Shown: piece by piece, positions 24,266 to 32,852 of the stretch
Numbering within the stretch: position 1 is the first letter of the stretch
Layout of the letters: each line of letters opens with the position of its first letter
Origin: CAVZVW01 sp963778845
Lineage (GTDB): Bacteria; Actinomycetota; Actinomycetes; Actinomycetales; Kineosporiaceae
Direction of reading: 5' to 3'
Length of the DNA stretch: 64,000 nucleotides
Assembly: GCA_963778845.1 (NCBI GenBank)
Contig: CAVZVW010000001.1
Span: forward strand, 620,001-684,000
Program-made: the position numbers and the translations under genes
The notes under the pieces: generated by a model
Databases searched by the model: none
Seen by the model: the letters and a program-made list of their open reading frames with translations, nothing else
What the model was told of the DNA's origin: nothing

Positions 24266-24652
24266 GTGCCGCACCACAGCAGGATGCGAATGATTGTGAT
24301 CGATGCGCCAGCGGACAGCCACGACCAGGAGCTCTCGTTCTGGCAGGCGGCCCTGGGAGTGACGATGCGCCGCGAAGAAGGGCATCCGGAGTATCACGGA
24401 GCGGTGCTGCCGCACCAGCAGCAGCACGCATTCCTGGTGCAGCGGCTGGGCGAAGGCACCGCCAGAATCCACCTGGATATCCACACCGACGATGTGGATG
24501 CGGAGGTGGCCCGGCTGACAGGTTTGGGCGCCGAGCCACTGGACCGGGTGCAGGACTGGTGTGTGATGCGGGATCCCGCGGGACTGCTCTTCTGCGTCGT
24601 CCCCGCGCCGGACGGATCGTTGGACGACGACAACGCGCAGCGCTGGGACTGA
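24266..24652 (+). CDS. VOC-superfamily (glyoxalase-like) protein
   Basis: 128 residues from GTG 24266, with GGGAGG six bases upstream. One pseudo-glyoxalase module pair: MIVIDAPADSHDQELSFWQA, LGVTMRREEGHPEYHG, then IHLDIHTDDVDAEVARLTGL and MRDPAGLLFCVVPAP. This is the glyoxalase_6-like pattern common in actinobacteria. The HLDIHTDD segment and the late Glu position of metal-binding VOC enzymes are only partly kept, so it may bind a ligand without metal. Monocistronic. Function unknown. Confidence 0.82.
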   Translation: MPHHSRMRMIVIDAPADSHDQELSFWQAALGVTMRREEGHPEYHGAVLPHQQQHAFLVQRLGEGTARIHLDIHTDDVDAEVARLTGLGAEPLDRVQDWCVMRDPAGLLFCVVPAPDGSLDDDNAQRWD

Positions 24653-25086
24653 GCCCCACCGCGGGTCAAGCCGCGGCCGGGGGGCGCTCATGACCGGCCG
24701 AGAACGTCCGCTCGTGCCGCCGACAGCGTGGCGCATCTCTTGCGCTGCGTCAGCATCCCCGACTCCGCGGTCCGAGCGTCGGCGGTGACGGGGTCGCGGC
24801 GGTCGTCGGGGTGGTGTGGCGGGGGGCTCTTCCTCGTAGCTGCCGGTTTGCGTGCCGGCGCGTAAGAGGGTCCGGTGTAGCCCCCGCAGCGCCTCGGCGC
24901 GAGAAGGTACGACCTTGTCGTCGACACAGCGGGAGTGTCGTCGTCCACAGGGTTGCCCATCGAACCGTTGTCAATCGATCAGGCTGTGGTCGACGCTGTA
25001 CTCTCCAGGCCGACGCGGGGATCAGTGCCGCAGCCCCGACCGCGCACCGGCCACGGGACCAACGGGGGAAGGAGAGGGCTGAGGCA
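24653..25086. other. Intergenic stretch, nothing certain
   Basis: 430 bp before the DUF4870 gene. It includes short inverted GACGACGG-type motifs and probably that gene's promoter, but no box pair stands out. Confidence 0.35.
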
Positions 25087-25641
25087 TTGACCACCGAACC
25101 TGGGGACGAGCACTTACCTCAGCCAGCTCAGCCGCTGGGCCAGCCACCGGCCTTCGAGTACCCGCCCGGGACTGCTCGCCCTCCGGGCCACCTGGCGTAC
25201 CAGCCCGTGGCCGGACACTCGCCTGGGTACGGGCCCCTGCCGCCGCAGGGGTATCCGCAAGCTGCTGGCAACGCCTACTGGCCCGCGCCGATGTCCCCGC
25301 AGGACGAGCGGCTGTGGGCGACGCTGGCGCACGTCGGCGGCCTTGTCGTGCCGTTCGCGTCCCTGATCGTCTTCCTGATCTACAAAGACCGCAGCCAGTT
25401 CGTGCGCCTGCACGCCGGCGAGGCCCTGAACTTCCACATCTCCATGCTGATCTACGAGATCGCCGGCATGGTGACGGTCTTCGGGCTGGCGATCGCCACC
25501 GCAGGCGTCGGCCTACTGCTGATCTTCCCAGTGCTGATCGGGGCCGGCATCTTCGCGCTGGTGATGATGATCCAAGGCGCCATTGCCGCCAACCAGGGCC
25601 ACCCGTACCGGTACCCCCTCACCATCCGGCTGGTGCCCTGA
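25087..25641 (+). CDS. DUF4870 membrane protein
   Basis: 184 residues from TTG 25087, preceded by AAGGAGAGGG. The first 70 residues are Pro/Gln/Tyr-rich (QPLGQPPAFEYPPGTARPPG), a disordered cytosolic tail usual in actinobacterial members. SPQDERLWATLAHVGGLVVP then FLIYKDRSQFVRLHAGEALN is the DUF4870 hallmark, with three TM segments (AHVGGLVVPFASLIVFLIY, ISMLIYEIAGMVTVFGLAIA, VGLLLIFPVLIGAGIFALVM). Function unknown. Confidence 0.85.
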   Translation: MTTEPGDEHLPQPAQPLGQPPAFEYPPGTARPPGHLAYQPVAGHSPGYGPLPPQGYPQAAGNAYWPAPMSPQDERLWATLAHVGGLVVPFASLIVFLIYKDRSQFVRLHAGEALNFHISMLIYEIAGMVTVFGLAIATAGVGLLLIFPVLIGAGIFALVMMIQGAIAANQGHPYRYPLTIRLVP

Positions 25642-25774
25642 CCCTCGACAAGCGCGCCTCCGAATCCCCGGCTACACCGACATCAGTGCAAAGTCAGGCG
25701 GCGCACCACACGACCCGCAGCAGATCCGGTTTCAGGCATGGGCACCCGACGACGAAGATCACGTGCCGGTTCAC

Positions 25775-26410
25775 ATGTCGAGCACTGCCTCGACGGCGGC
25801 CCTGACCCCAAGGCACAGTGATGCCGTGGACAACGCCATCGCCGTACGCCATCGATCGCTCGAGGAGATCGATGCCGGGCTGGACCTTGTGCTGGCCTCC
25901 CCCCGAGACGTCGGCAGCCTGGCCCTGATCGTCCGCCGCCCTGCCATCGACGCCCGTGAACTGCTCGCTCATGCCGAGCTCCATCGTGATGTCGGACTGA
26001 CGGGCGACAGCTGGAACCAGCGGCCGAGTGCACGAATGCCCGACAGCTCACCTCACCCCGACATGCAGCTGAACGTCGTCAACTCCCGTTTCATCGAGCT
26101 GATCGCCGGCCCCGGTCGGGATGCCTGGGCCCTGGCCGGGGACCAGCTGTACGTCGACCTCGACCTCAGCCTCGACGCACTGCCGGCCGGTTCGCGCCTG
26201 GCGATCGGGGACCAGGCAATCATCGAGGTGACCGCCCAGCCACACACCGGATGCGCCAAGTTCGCCGCTCGCTTCGGACGCGACGCCCACAAGATCGTCT
26301 GGACCGACGAAGGTACGCGTCTTCGACTTCGCGGCCTCAACGCCAAGGTGGTCGTCGGCGGCAGAGTCCATCAGGGTGACCCTGTACGCCGGCTCCCCGC
26401 GGTCAGGTGA
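25775..26410 (+). CDS. MOSC domain-containing protein
   Basis: 211 residues from ATG 25775; a GTG at 25825 is an alternative. The centre reads GLTGDSWNQRPSARMPDSSP, then QLNVVNSRFIELIAGPGRDA and DLSLDALPAGSRLAIGDQAI, and ends with TAQPHTGCAKFAARFGRDA. HTGCAKF carries the conserved Cys that ligates molybdenum cofactor sulfur in MOSC proteins. Likely a Moco-dependent or sulfur-carrier oxidoreductase of unknown substrate. It is convergent with the rifampicin monooxygenase gene, whose end overlaps by 8 bp. Confidence 0.83.
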   Translation: MSSTASTAALTPRHSDAVDNAIAVRHRSLEEIDAGLDLVLASPRDVGSLALIVRRPAIDARELLAHAELHRDVGLTGDSWNQRPSARMPDSSPHPDMQLNVVNSRFIELIAGPGRDAWALAGDQLYVDLDLSLDALPAGSRLAIGDQAIIEVTAQPHTGCAKFAARFGRDAHKIVWTDEGTRLRLRGLNAKVVVGGRVHQGDPVRRLPAVR

Positions 26411-27827
26411 TGGCAGCGCCGAACCACGTGGGCAGGTTGCGGAGGAGCTCGTGCTGGTCCTGGCCGACCCAGGCCACGTGGCCGTCCGGTCGCAGGAGGA
26501 CGGCGGGGGCACCCAGTTCCGCGCTGTCGCCGACGACGTGGTCGACCCGGTCCGCCCAGCCACCCACCGAGAGCCGGCCGGTCTGGTCGAGCAGCACTCC
26601 GCGGCCGCCGCGCATCAACTCGTAGAGGCGTCCCTGCTTCAGCTGCAGGTCCCGCAATCGGCGGCCGACGAGCGGATGGTCGCTACCGAAGTCGTAGCGG
26701 ATCCCGATCGCGGTGATCTTCTCGATCAGGTACCGGTGGACGTCCTCGAAGTTCATCAGCTCGGCCACCAGCCGACGCACTGCCTGCGCGCCCGGCTCGA
26801 GGGACTGCAGCTGCACCTGCGCGCGGGTGTTGTCCAGCACGTCGGCGGCCACCGGGTGCCGTTCGGTGTGGTAGCTGTCCAGCAGGCCTCCCGGTGCCCA
26901 GCCGCGGATCTCGGCGGCCAGCTTCCAGCCGAGGTTGAACGCGTCCTGGATGCCGAGGTTGAGCCCCTGCCCGCCGAGCGGGGGGTGGATGTGCGCCGCG
27001 TCACCGGCCAGCAGCACGCTCCCGGTCCGGTAGCGCTCCGCCAGCCGGGTGGCATCGCCGAACCGGGACAGCCAGCGCGGTGAGTGCGCGCCGAAGTCGG
27101 TTCCGGCGAGCTTGCGCACCTGCTGCTTCAGCTCCTCCAGCGTCGGCGGGACCGTGCGGTCCTCCGCCACCCCTGCCGCGGGCGCGACGACGCGGTAGGC
27201 CCCGCCTCCCAGGGGACCGGCGCCGAACCCCTTGTGGGTCTTCCGTACTTCGGTGATCACGGCGTCAATCGTCTCTGGCGGTGCGGTCAGCTGCACCTCG
27301 CCCAGCAGCCACTCGACCCTGGCGGCCTCACCGGGGAAGCCGACACCCGCTAGCTTGCGCACGGTGCTGCGGCCACCGTCGCAGCCCACCAGGTAACGCG
27401 AGCCCACCTGCGTGCCATCGGCAAGCTCGACCGTCACGCCGTCCTCGTCCTGGCTCAGCCCGACCAGCTCGCAGCCGCGCCGGATCTCGACCCCGAGCTC
27501 GGTCGCGTGCTCGGTCAGCAGGCGCTCGGTGAGGGTCTGCGGGATGCCAAGGACGTACGGATGCGCGGTGTCCAGCCGTTCCAGCGGCGGCTTGCTGATC
27601 CCGGCGAAGCCACCGATGGGGTACTGCGTGCCGAGCGCAAGGAACCGCTCCAGCAGACCGCGCTGATCCATCAACTCGACGCTGCGCGCGTGCAGGCCGA
27701 GCCCACGCACAACCGGTGACGGCTCCGCATCTCTCTCCACCACGACCACGTGCACACCCCGCAGCCGCAGCTCGGCGGCCAGCATCACCCCGGTCGGCCC
27801 GCCACCGGCAATGATCACGTCAATCAC
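26403..27827 (-). CDS. rox: FAD-dependent rifampicin monooxygenase (Rox/Iri type)
   Basis: 474 residues from GTG 27827, with AAAGGGGG just upstream. The FAD-binding fold is clear: VIDVIIAGGGPTGVMLAAEL at the N-terminus, VGCDGGRSTVRKLAGV (DG motif), and LLAGDAAHIHPPLGGQGLNL followed by GIQDAFNLGWKLAAEIRGW (GD motif). The overall pattern, including GLHARSVELMDQRGLLERFL, the HPVAADVLDNTRAQVQL block and the C-terminal DRVDHVV, VPAVLLRPDGHV-like run, matches Nocardia/Streptomyces rifampicin monooxygenases more closely than phenol hydroxylases. These enzymes hydroxylate rifampicin and trigger linearisation, giving resistance. A rifamycin-associated element upstream strengthens the call. Confidence 0.88.
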   Translation of the reverse strand: MIDVIIAGGGPTGVMLAAELRLRGVHVVVVERDAEPSPVVRGLGLHARSVELMDQRGLLERFLALGTQYPIGGFAGISKPPLERLDTAHPYVLGIPQTLTERLLTEHATELGVEIRRGCELVGLSQDEDGVTVELADGTQVGSRYLVGCDGGRSTVRKLAGVGFPGEAARVEWLLGEVQLTAPPETIDAVITEVRKTHKGFGAGPLGGGAYRVVAPAAGVAEDRTVPPTLEELKQQVRKLAGTDFGAHSPRWLSRFGDATRLAERYRTGSVLLAGDAAHIHPPLGGQGLNLGIQDAFNLGWKLAAEIRGWAPGGLLDSYHTERHPVAADVLDNTRAQVQLQSLEPGAQAVRRLVAELMNFEDVHRYLIEKITAIGIRYDFGSDHPLVGRRLRDLQLKQGRLYELMRGGRGVLLDQTGRLSVGGWADRVDHVVGDSAELGAPAVLLRPDGHVAWVGQDQHELLRNLPTWFGAAIT

Positions 27828-27932
27828 GAAACCCCCTTTCACCAAGGTTGCAATCTCGGCCACGTGTCTCGACACCAGGTACCAGCAAGCAAACGGCTCT
27901 CACCCGCGGCTCGAGATTCTGCTCCCCGAGCA

Positions 27933-27951
27933 GGGTCTCGCCGCAAGCCCC
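27933..27951 (-). promoter_or_regulatory. Rifamycin-associated element (RAE) upstream of rox
   Basis: Read on the minus strand this is GGGGCTTGCGGCGAGACCC, matching the published RAE palindrome (GGGGCTTGCGGCAAGCCCC) at 17 of 19 positions. RAEs precede rifamycin-inactivating genes in actinomycetes and mark rifamycin-inducible expression. It lies about 105 bp before the rox start, within the promoter region. The consensus is recalled from the literature, not searched. Confidence 0.8.
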
Positions 27952-27992
27952 CCGGCGCGCTATACGTTGAGAGAGAGACGGGCAGGTATACC

Positions 27993-28095
27993 CACCTCTT
28001 TCGCCGTCAGCGACGCGCGACGTCAGGCAGGGACGACGACCGACGCGCTGACATGTGGAGGACGACGACGGCGCCCGTTTCCTGGTTCGCGGCTC
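27993..28095. repeat. Dispersed repeat, copy C
   Basis: CACCTCTTTCGCCGTCAGCG and about 40 following bases match copy A at 1535; later GGTTCGCGG near 28084 matches again. The copy ends at the 3' end of the esterase gene and lies just upstream of the RAE region, so it could mark the edge of a transferred rox segment. Confidence 0.6.
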
Positions 28096-28981
28096 ACGCC
28101 GTGGAGGCCGACGGCGTCCCCGAGCGGTTGACCCACTCGACGACCGCCGAGCCGATCACCTTGGGGGAGTAGATGCTCGCGTGGTCCTGGCCGGGGAGGA
28201 TGACCGTCTCGACCGGATGTCCGGCCTCGCGCAGGGCGGCTGCGAAGCTCTGAGTGAAGCCGACCGGCAGGGTGTCGTCGTCGCGACCATGTGCCAGCAA
28301 GACCCGCAGGGCGGGGGCCTGCGTTCGTTGCGCAACCCAGGTGAGTGGGTTGCCCTCTCGCCACCGTTGCGGCTGCTCGGCCGCACTGGCACCGAAGAAC
28401 GGCTCGGCGACGTCGGCGAGCTTGCCCACGTCGTAGGCGCCGGCCAGCCCGATGAGGCCGTGCACGGTGGCGGGGGGGTACGGGCAGTCGGCACGAAACC
28501 GTTGCCCGCCCAGGGCAGCAAGAGCCGCCAGGTGCCCGCCGGAGGAGTGGCCCAGCACCACAACCTGGGAAACGGTCAGACCGGCCTGCCTCGCGCGCTC
28601 AGCCGCGAAGTCGATGGAGCAGACCACCTCCTGCACCATGCTCGGGTAGCCGCCGCCCTCCCCGACGGCGCGGTGTGTGGCGTTGACGACGAACATCCCG
28701 TGCGAGGCCAGGTACTCGGCCAGCGGCGCCAACCCGCCCCGCTCGGCAGTGAGCCACCCGCCACCCGGGACGAGGACGAGGACGACAACCGGAGCGCGCG
28801 TCGCGGAGTCGGGCAGATACACATCGGCCGCGCGGCCCGGCAGGTAGTCCTGCGTTGCGGCCATGTGCCCGCCCACGGCGGACGTCGGGGCGCTGGCGGC
28901 GCAGCCAGCCGCGGAAGCCGCCAGCAGGGTGATCGCTACCCTCGCGGCAGCGTAGAACCCCCGGCTCCGGCAGCGACTCAC
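28094..28981 (-). CDS. Secreted alpha/beta-hydrolase lipoprotein (lipase/esterase)
   Basis: 295 residues if started at GTG 28981, which gives a textbook lipoprotein signal: basic VSRCRSRGFYAAAR, hydrophobic VAITLLAAS and lipobox AAGC. An ATG at 29068 is in frame but lengthens the leader. The hydrolase shows VVVLVLVPGGGWL (HGG-like oxyanion region), VVVLGHSSGGHLAAL with the nucleophile elbow GHSSG, RVLLAHGRDDDTLPV (Asp) and LPGQDHASIY (His). Such hormone-sensitive-lipase-like esterases hydrolyse short-chain esters at the cell surface. The substrate is unknown. Confidence 0.83.
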   Translation of the reverse strand: MSRCRSRGFYAAARVAITLLAASAAGCAASAPTSAVGGHMAATQDYLPGRAADVYLPDSATRAPVVVLVLVPGGGWLTAERGGLAPLAEYLASHGMFVVNATHRAVGEGGGYPSMVQEVVCSIDFAAERARQAGLTVSQVVVLGHSSGGHLAALAALGGQRFRADCPYPPATVHGLIGLAGAYDVGKLADVAEPFFGASAAEQPQRWREGNPLTWVAQRTQAPALRVLLAHGRDDDTLPVGFTQSFAAALREAGHPVETVILPGQDHASIYSPKVIGSAVVEWVNRSGTPSASTA

Positions 28982-29127
28982 GCGCCAAGCCTGCCCGAGC
29001 CCAACGGGCGCGGACGGGGCCCAACGTCTCCGGACGGCTCGGGCGTCAGGGGCCTGGCAGCCGTACATGGGCCAACCCCCGAACGTCGAGCAGCGACTGC
29101 GCCACGGCCCCGGGGTAGCCTCCGGTG

Positions 29128-30066
29128 ATGACTGTGCTCGATTGGCTGCTCGACGGCGACCCCGCCATCCGGTGGCAGGTGATGCGAGACCTCCAGAACG
29201 CGTCCCCCGCCGACGTCGCCGCCGAGCGATCTCAGGTCGAGCGGGATGGTTGGGGCGCCCGCCTGCTCGCCCTCGCGGGACCCGATGGGCTGTGGGAGGG
29301 CGGCGCCTGCTTCCCGGTGTCCTACAAGGGAGGTGAACCGGGTCAGCCCTGGACCGCCACGATGCACACGCTTCAGACGCTGCAGATCTTCGGGCTCGAC
29401 CCGGCGTCGCAGTCGGCCCGCCGCACGATCGCGCTCGTTGCCGAGAACGGGCGTTGGGAGCACGCGGGGCAGCGCTACTTCGACGGCGAGGTCGAGCCAT
29501 GCATCAACGGCCGCACGATCGAGACCGGAGCGTACTTCGGGGTGGACGTCGCACCCATCGTCGAGCGGATCCTCGGCGAGCGGCTGGACGACGGTGGCTG
29601 GAACTGCGAGGTCGAGAACGGGTCCGTGCGTTCTTCCTTCGACACGACGATCAACGTTCTCGACGGTCTGCTCGCATTCGAGAGGGCAACCGGCGGATCC
29701 GCGCAGGTGCGAGCAGCCCGACGCAGCGGCGAGGAGTACCTGCTGGAACGCAGCCTGTTCCGCCGCAAGAGCACCGGCGACGTCGTCGACCCGGCGTACC
29801 TGGAGCTCGCGTTCCCCTACTACTGGCACTACGACGTCCTGCGCGCCCTCGACTACTTCCGACAAACGGGCGCGGACCCGGATCCCCGGATGGCGCAGGC
29901 AGTTGAGATCGTGCGATCGCTGCGGCAGGCAGACGGTCGGTGGCTTCTCGGCCGAACCCACCCAGGCCGCGTCCATTTCGACCTCGAGGGAAGCGTCGGG
30001 ACACCGAGCCGCTGGAACACTCTCCGGGCGCTGCGCACACTCGGCTGGTGGGATGGTGCAGCCTGA
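29128..30066 (+). CDS. Squalene-cyclase-fold (prenyltransferase-like repeat) protein
   Basis: 312 residues from ATG 29128. Repeated alpha/alpha-barrel motifs are visible: LDWLLDGDPAIRWQVMRDLQ, PWTATMHTLQTLQIFGLDP, DDGGWNCEVENGSVRSSFDT and LELAFPYYWHYDVLRALDYF, ending GTPSRWNTLRALRTLGWWDG. QW-type DGGWNC and DGRWLL elements resemble squalene/hopene cyclase repeats. The protein is only half the length of a real cyclase and lacks the DxDD acid motif, so it is not a hopene synthase. Unknown function; common as a stand-alone cytosolic protein. Confidence 0.8.
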   Translation: MTVLDWLLDGDPAIRWQVMRDLQNASPADVAAERSQVERDGWGARLLALAGPDGLWEGGACFPVSYKGGEPGQPWTATMHTLQTLQIFGLDPASQSARRTIALVAENGRWEHAGQRYFDGEVEPCINGRTIETGAYFGVDVAPIVERILGERLDDGGWNCEVENGSVRSSFDTTINVLDGLLAFERATGGSAQVRAARRSGEEYLLERSLFRRKSTGDVVDPAYLELAFPYYWHYDVLRALDYFRQTGADPDPRMAQAVEIVRSLRQADGRWLLGRTHPGRVHFDLEGSVGTPSRWNTLRALRTLGWWDGAA

Positions 30067-30078
30067 GCCGACAGAGCA

Positions 30079-30456
30079 CTAGGAGGACTTGCGGACGCCG
30101 GCCAGGATGAGGTGGACCACCGCCCCGAGCGCGATCGCACACACGCCGCAGAACACGCCGATCAGCGCGAAGGGCGCGACCCTGGTCACCAGTGCGCTTT
30201 CACCTGAGTAGCCGAAGCACATGAAGGCGAACCCGAGTGCGAAACCGAAGGTGCCGAGCCGGATCGCCTTGGCCCGTGCAGAGCCTTCGGCCCTACCCAG
30301 CGCCACGACCGCGACGGCCCACAGCGCGACATTCCCGACGGCCAGCCCCGACAGCGGGCGCGCACCGGCCCATCCGAGGAGCACGCCCAGCAACGCAGCG
30401 CCGGCAAGCACGGACATCTGACGGGCGATGGCCCGGTCCTCCTGCTCAGCACCCAT
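30079..30456 (-). CDS. Hypothetical four-helix membrane protein
   Basis: 125 residues. Hydrophobic segments: VLAGAALLGVLLGWAGARP, LAVGNVALWAVAVVALG, LGTFGFALGFAFMCFGY and VAPFALIGVFCGVCAIALGA, ending in a basic tail (LAGVRKSS). No known motif. It is convergent with the squalene-cyclase-fold gene and closely spaced to it. Confidence 0.72.
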   Translation of the reverse strand: MGAEQEDRAIARQMSVLAGAALLGVLLGWAGARPLSGLAVGNVALWAVAVVALGRAEGSARAKAIRLGTFGFALGFAFMCFGYSGESALVTRVAPFALIGVFCGVCAIALGAVVHLILAGVRKSS

Positions 30457-30695
30457 TGCCCGCGCTCCCCGTTCATGGGCGAGAGTTGTCGCGCCCCACC
30501 GGAGGCATGGTGTCAGTTCGACGCTCTGTCCGCGCCAAGGGTAGCGGCGGCGGCACCGATGTTCGGCCGCGAAGACGCCGGGCCAGAGGCGAGCCCGAGC
30601 TCACCCTGCAACCGTCGGACGGCGCGCCGTTCCACACCTTCTTCGAGGAAGCCGAGCTGCTCTGGGAGGCAGACGTCGCTCCCTGGCGGCCGGTG

Positions 30696-31382
30696 TCAGG
30701 GTCGGACTGACAGCGAAGCGAGCATCTCCTCGACCTGCGACGCCGCTGTGGCGGCACCGGGGTCGGCCAGGCACGCCTCGAGCACGAGGTCCACAGTGTC
30801 CCGCCTTTCAGCAGTGCCGCCCAGGGTCACGCGCATCTGGCGGACGCCTCCGGAGGCCCGGCACTGGCCTGTGGCCGGCCCGTCGTCGCGGACCGCTCGC
30901 CGCCCGGCCACCGTTGTCGTCGTCGCCGGCATGCGCGCAGGCTGAGCCTGGAACCACCACGTAACGAGCACGCCGCCGGGGGCAAGCCCGGGGGGGCAGC
31001 GGATCGCCGTCACGACGTCACGACGGGTGGCGGTGCGACAGGCGTCGCCAGGGTCGGTGGTCAGGATGTCGACAAGCAGCCTCGGCCCGGGGGTCACCCC
31101 GTGCGGCAGAGGGTTCGAGCGCCACGACGCGGGGCGGCGGAAGCCGACCCCCGGGATCGTGAGCCTGGTCCATACACCTATGGGCGCCGCGGCGGCGCTG
31201 ATGGACGCCGTCGCGGCTTCGGCGGCACCGGCGTTCGCGCCGGTGAACGATGCGCGGTTGTCTGCCGAGCCGCACGCGACCAACACGGGAACCAGGGGCA
31301 GGACGGCGCAGGCCAACAATGCGGCCCCGGGCCAGGACGGGGACTTCCACCGGGACGGCGCTTCGTGCGGTGTGTACGGCAT
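30696..31382 (-). CDS. Hypothetical lipoprotein
   Basis: 228 residues from MPYTPHEAPSRWKSPSWPG. A long charged n-region leads to WPGAALLACAVLPLVPVLVA and the lipobox LVAC, so the Cys would be lipidated and the rest exported. The mature part (VWTRLTIPGVGFRRPASWRS ... CRTATRRDVVTAIRCPPGLA) contains several Cys that may form disulfides. No family recognised. It lies just downstream of the PAP2 gene on the same strand (22 bp). Confidence 0.7.
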   Translation of the reverse strand: MPYTPHEAPSRWKSPSWPGAALLACAVLPLVPVLVACGSADNRASFTGANAGAAEAATASISAAAAPIGVWTRLTIPGVGFRRPASWRSNPLPHGVTPGPRLLVDILTTDPGDACRTATRRDVVTAIRCPPGLAPGGVLVTWWFQAQPARMPATTTTVAGRRAVRDDGPATGQCRASGGVRQMRVTLGGTAERRDTVDLVLEACLADPGAATAASQVEEMLASLSVRP

Positions 31383-31404
31383 CTGCGGTCCTGCTCGCTC
31401 GACG

Positions 31405-32148
31405 TCACAGGTGTCGCTGTGACGCGCGGCGCCTCCAGCGGGTTCCCGTGGCGGCCGGCGGTTGTGCCAGGGCAGGCAACCGGGACACGAGCGCCGCCAT
31501 CCCGGCGAGCCAGCCCACACCGAACAGCCAGCCGCCCACGACGTCCAGCGGCCAGTGCACGCCGAGCCAGATACGGCTCCACCCGACCGCACCGGCGTAG
31601 ACGACAGCACACGCCCACAGCACGGCCCGGGCCCGGGCGTTGTGCAGGCGCCGGGCCAGTGCCCAGGCCAGCAGCCCGGCGCCGATGGTCGCAGCCGTCG
31701 TGTGACCGGACGGGAAAGCGAACCCGTTCGCCTGGGCGGCCCAGTCGGCCCGAGGCGGACGCGCCCGCTGCAACAGCTGGCTTGCAGCCAGGCGCACTCC
31801 GACCGCGGCACCGGCACCGGCGGCGACCACTGCCGCCATCGCGAGGCGGCGGCCCCCGGTGGAGCGAGGGAACGTCAACGCGGCGAGCGCCACCATGGGC
31901 CAGACCAACCAGGTGGAACCGCCCTGGGTCACCGTCCTGGCGATCCCGAGGACGGCGCCTCGATGGTGGCGGGCCACGTCGTGCAGCCAGGAGTCCACCA
32001 CGGGGACGCGCGAGCGGACGGCGAGCCCGAGCACAGCGACACCGACCAAGCACGCGGCCGACACTGCCGACCACCGACGGGGCCACGAGACGGCCGCGCC
32101 CTCGACATCGCGATCCTGCCCAGCCCGCGATTCGGGGCAGTCCGTCAC
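31405..32148 (-). CDS. PAP2-family membrane phosphatase
   Basis: 247 residues from GTG 32148. Six TM segments and the three PAP2 motifs: KxxxxxxRP as QLLQRARPPRA, PSGH as FAFPSGHTTAATIG and SRxxxxxHxxxD as GWSRIWLGVHWPLDVVGG. All catalytic residues are in place. Such enzymes dephosphorylate undecaprenyl pyrophosphate or phosphatidic acid at the outer membrane face. A longer upstream frame belongs to a separate, decayed PAP2 copy. Confidence 0.87.
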   Translation of the reverse strand: MTDCPESRAGQDRDVEGAAVSWPRRWSAVSAACLVGVAVLGLAVRSRVPVVDSWLHDVARHHRGAVLGIARTVTQGGSTWLVWPMVALAALTFPRSTGGRRLAMAAVVAAGAGAAVGVRLAASQLLQRARPPRADWAAQANGFAFPSGHTTAATIGAGLLAWALARRLHNARARAVLWACAVVYAGAVGWSRIWLGVHWPLDVVGGWLFGVGWLAGMAALVSRLPALAQPPAATGTRWRRRASQRHL

Positions 32149-32194
32149 CCAGGACCCCGGCCCCGACCGCTCCGGAAGGCCGCCGCGACCAGGG

Positions 32195-32550
32195 TCACGA
32201 CCACGATCGCCTCCCAGGGGCGCCGGCCATCGCGCCTGCCAGGACGTCGGTGGGAAGGTGCATGCCCCTGTATACCCGGGACAGCCCGACGACCACAGGG
32301 ACGGCGCAGAGCACGGCGTCGTAGGGGCCGCGACGATGCCTGCTAGGCGCGCCGGCGAGCTGCCGAGGTGCGTCCAGCTGTGGAGCGCCGGCGTTCGGTC
32401 GAAGACCCGCGTGAGCAGAAGCCCCATGACCGCCGGCACGGCGTACACGGCGACGGCGCCTCCGAGCAGCGGGGGGACGTCGTGACGCCGCTCGGCGAAG
32501 ACGCCTGCCGTGCCCGCGGCGGGGCCCGGTACAGAACGACGGCGGTGCAT
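32195..32550 (-). pseudogene. Second PAP2 gene, truncated and frameshifted
   Basis: The start MHRRRSVPGPAAGTAGVFAE and a TM segment (LLGGAVAVYAVPAVMGLLLT) are followed, after a frame change near 32310, by VVVGLSRVYRGMHLPTDVLA, which is the SRxxxGxHxxxD signature of PAP2 phosphatases. Motifs 1 and 2 (KxxxxxxRP, PSGH) are missing, so an internal deletion as well as the frameshift has removed the active site. It sits immediately upstream of the intact PAP2 gene. Confidence 0.7.
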
Positions 32551-32852
32551 GGCGATCCTTCCCGGGCGCCGGGGCTGCACGCAGCCGAGACCCGACGCGC
32601 GAGGCGCCGTCCTCGACGTCCCGGTCTGGGCGAAGGTCGTCGGTCTTGCCAGCGTCGATCTGGTCACGGTGGCTCGCATCTCCAACGTCGGGACCTTGTC
32701 CCGAAGGGCGGAACCACGACACGGCGTCACGCCGAAGCATGGCTACCCGGAACGGCGTCACCGGCCCTGCCGGCGCAAAGGTCAATGATCTCAAGGCTTC
32801 CGCGGTGGTCACACCAGTCAGCGGGCCGGTCCCCGTGTTCCAGGGAATGCGG

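Noticed and set aside
29128..30066. Functional squalene-hopene cyclase
   Set aside because: Half the needed length and no DxDD motif; only the repeat fold is shared.
31100..31130. GGTTCGAG motif resembling a tRNA T loop
   Set aside because: Lies inside the lipoprotein coding sequence with no cloverleaf around it.
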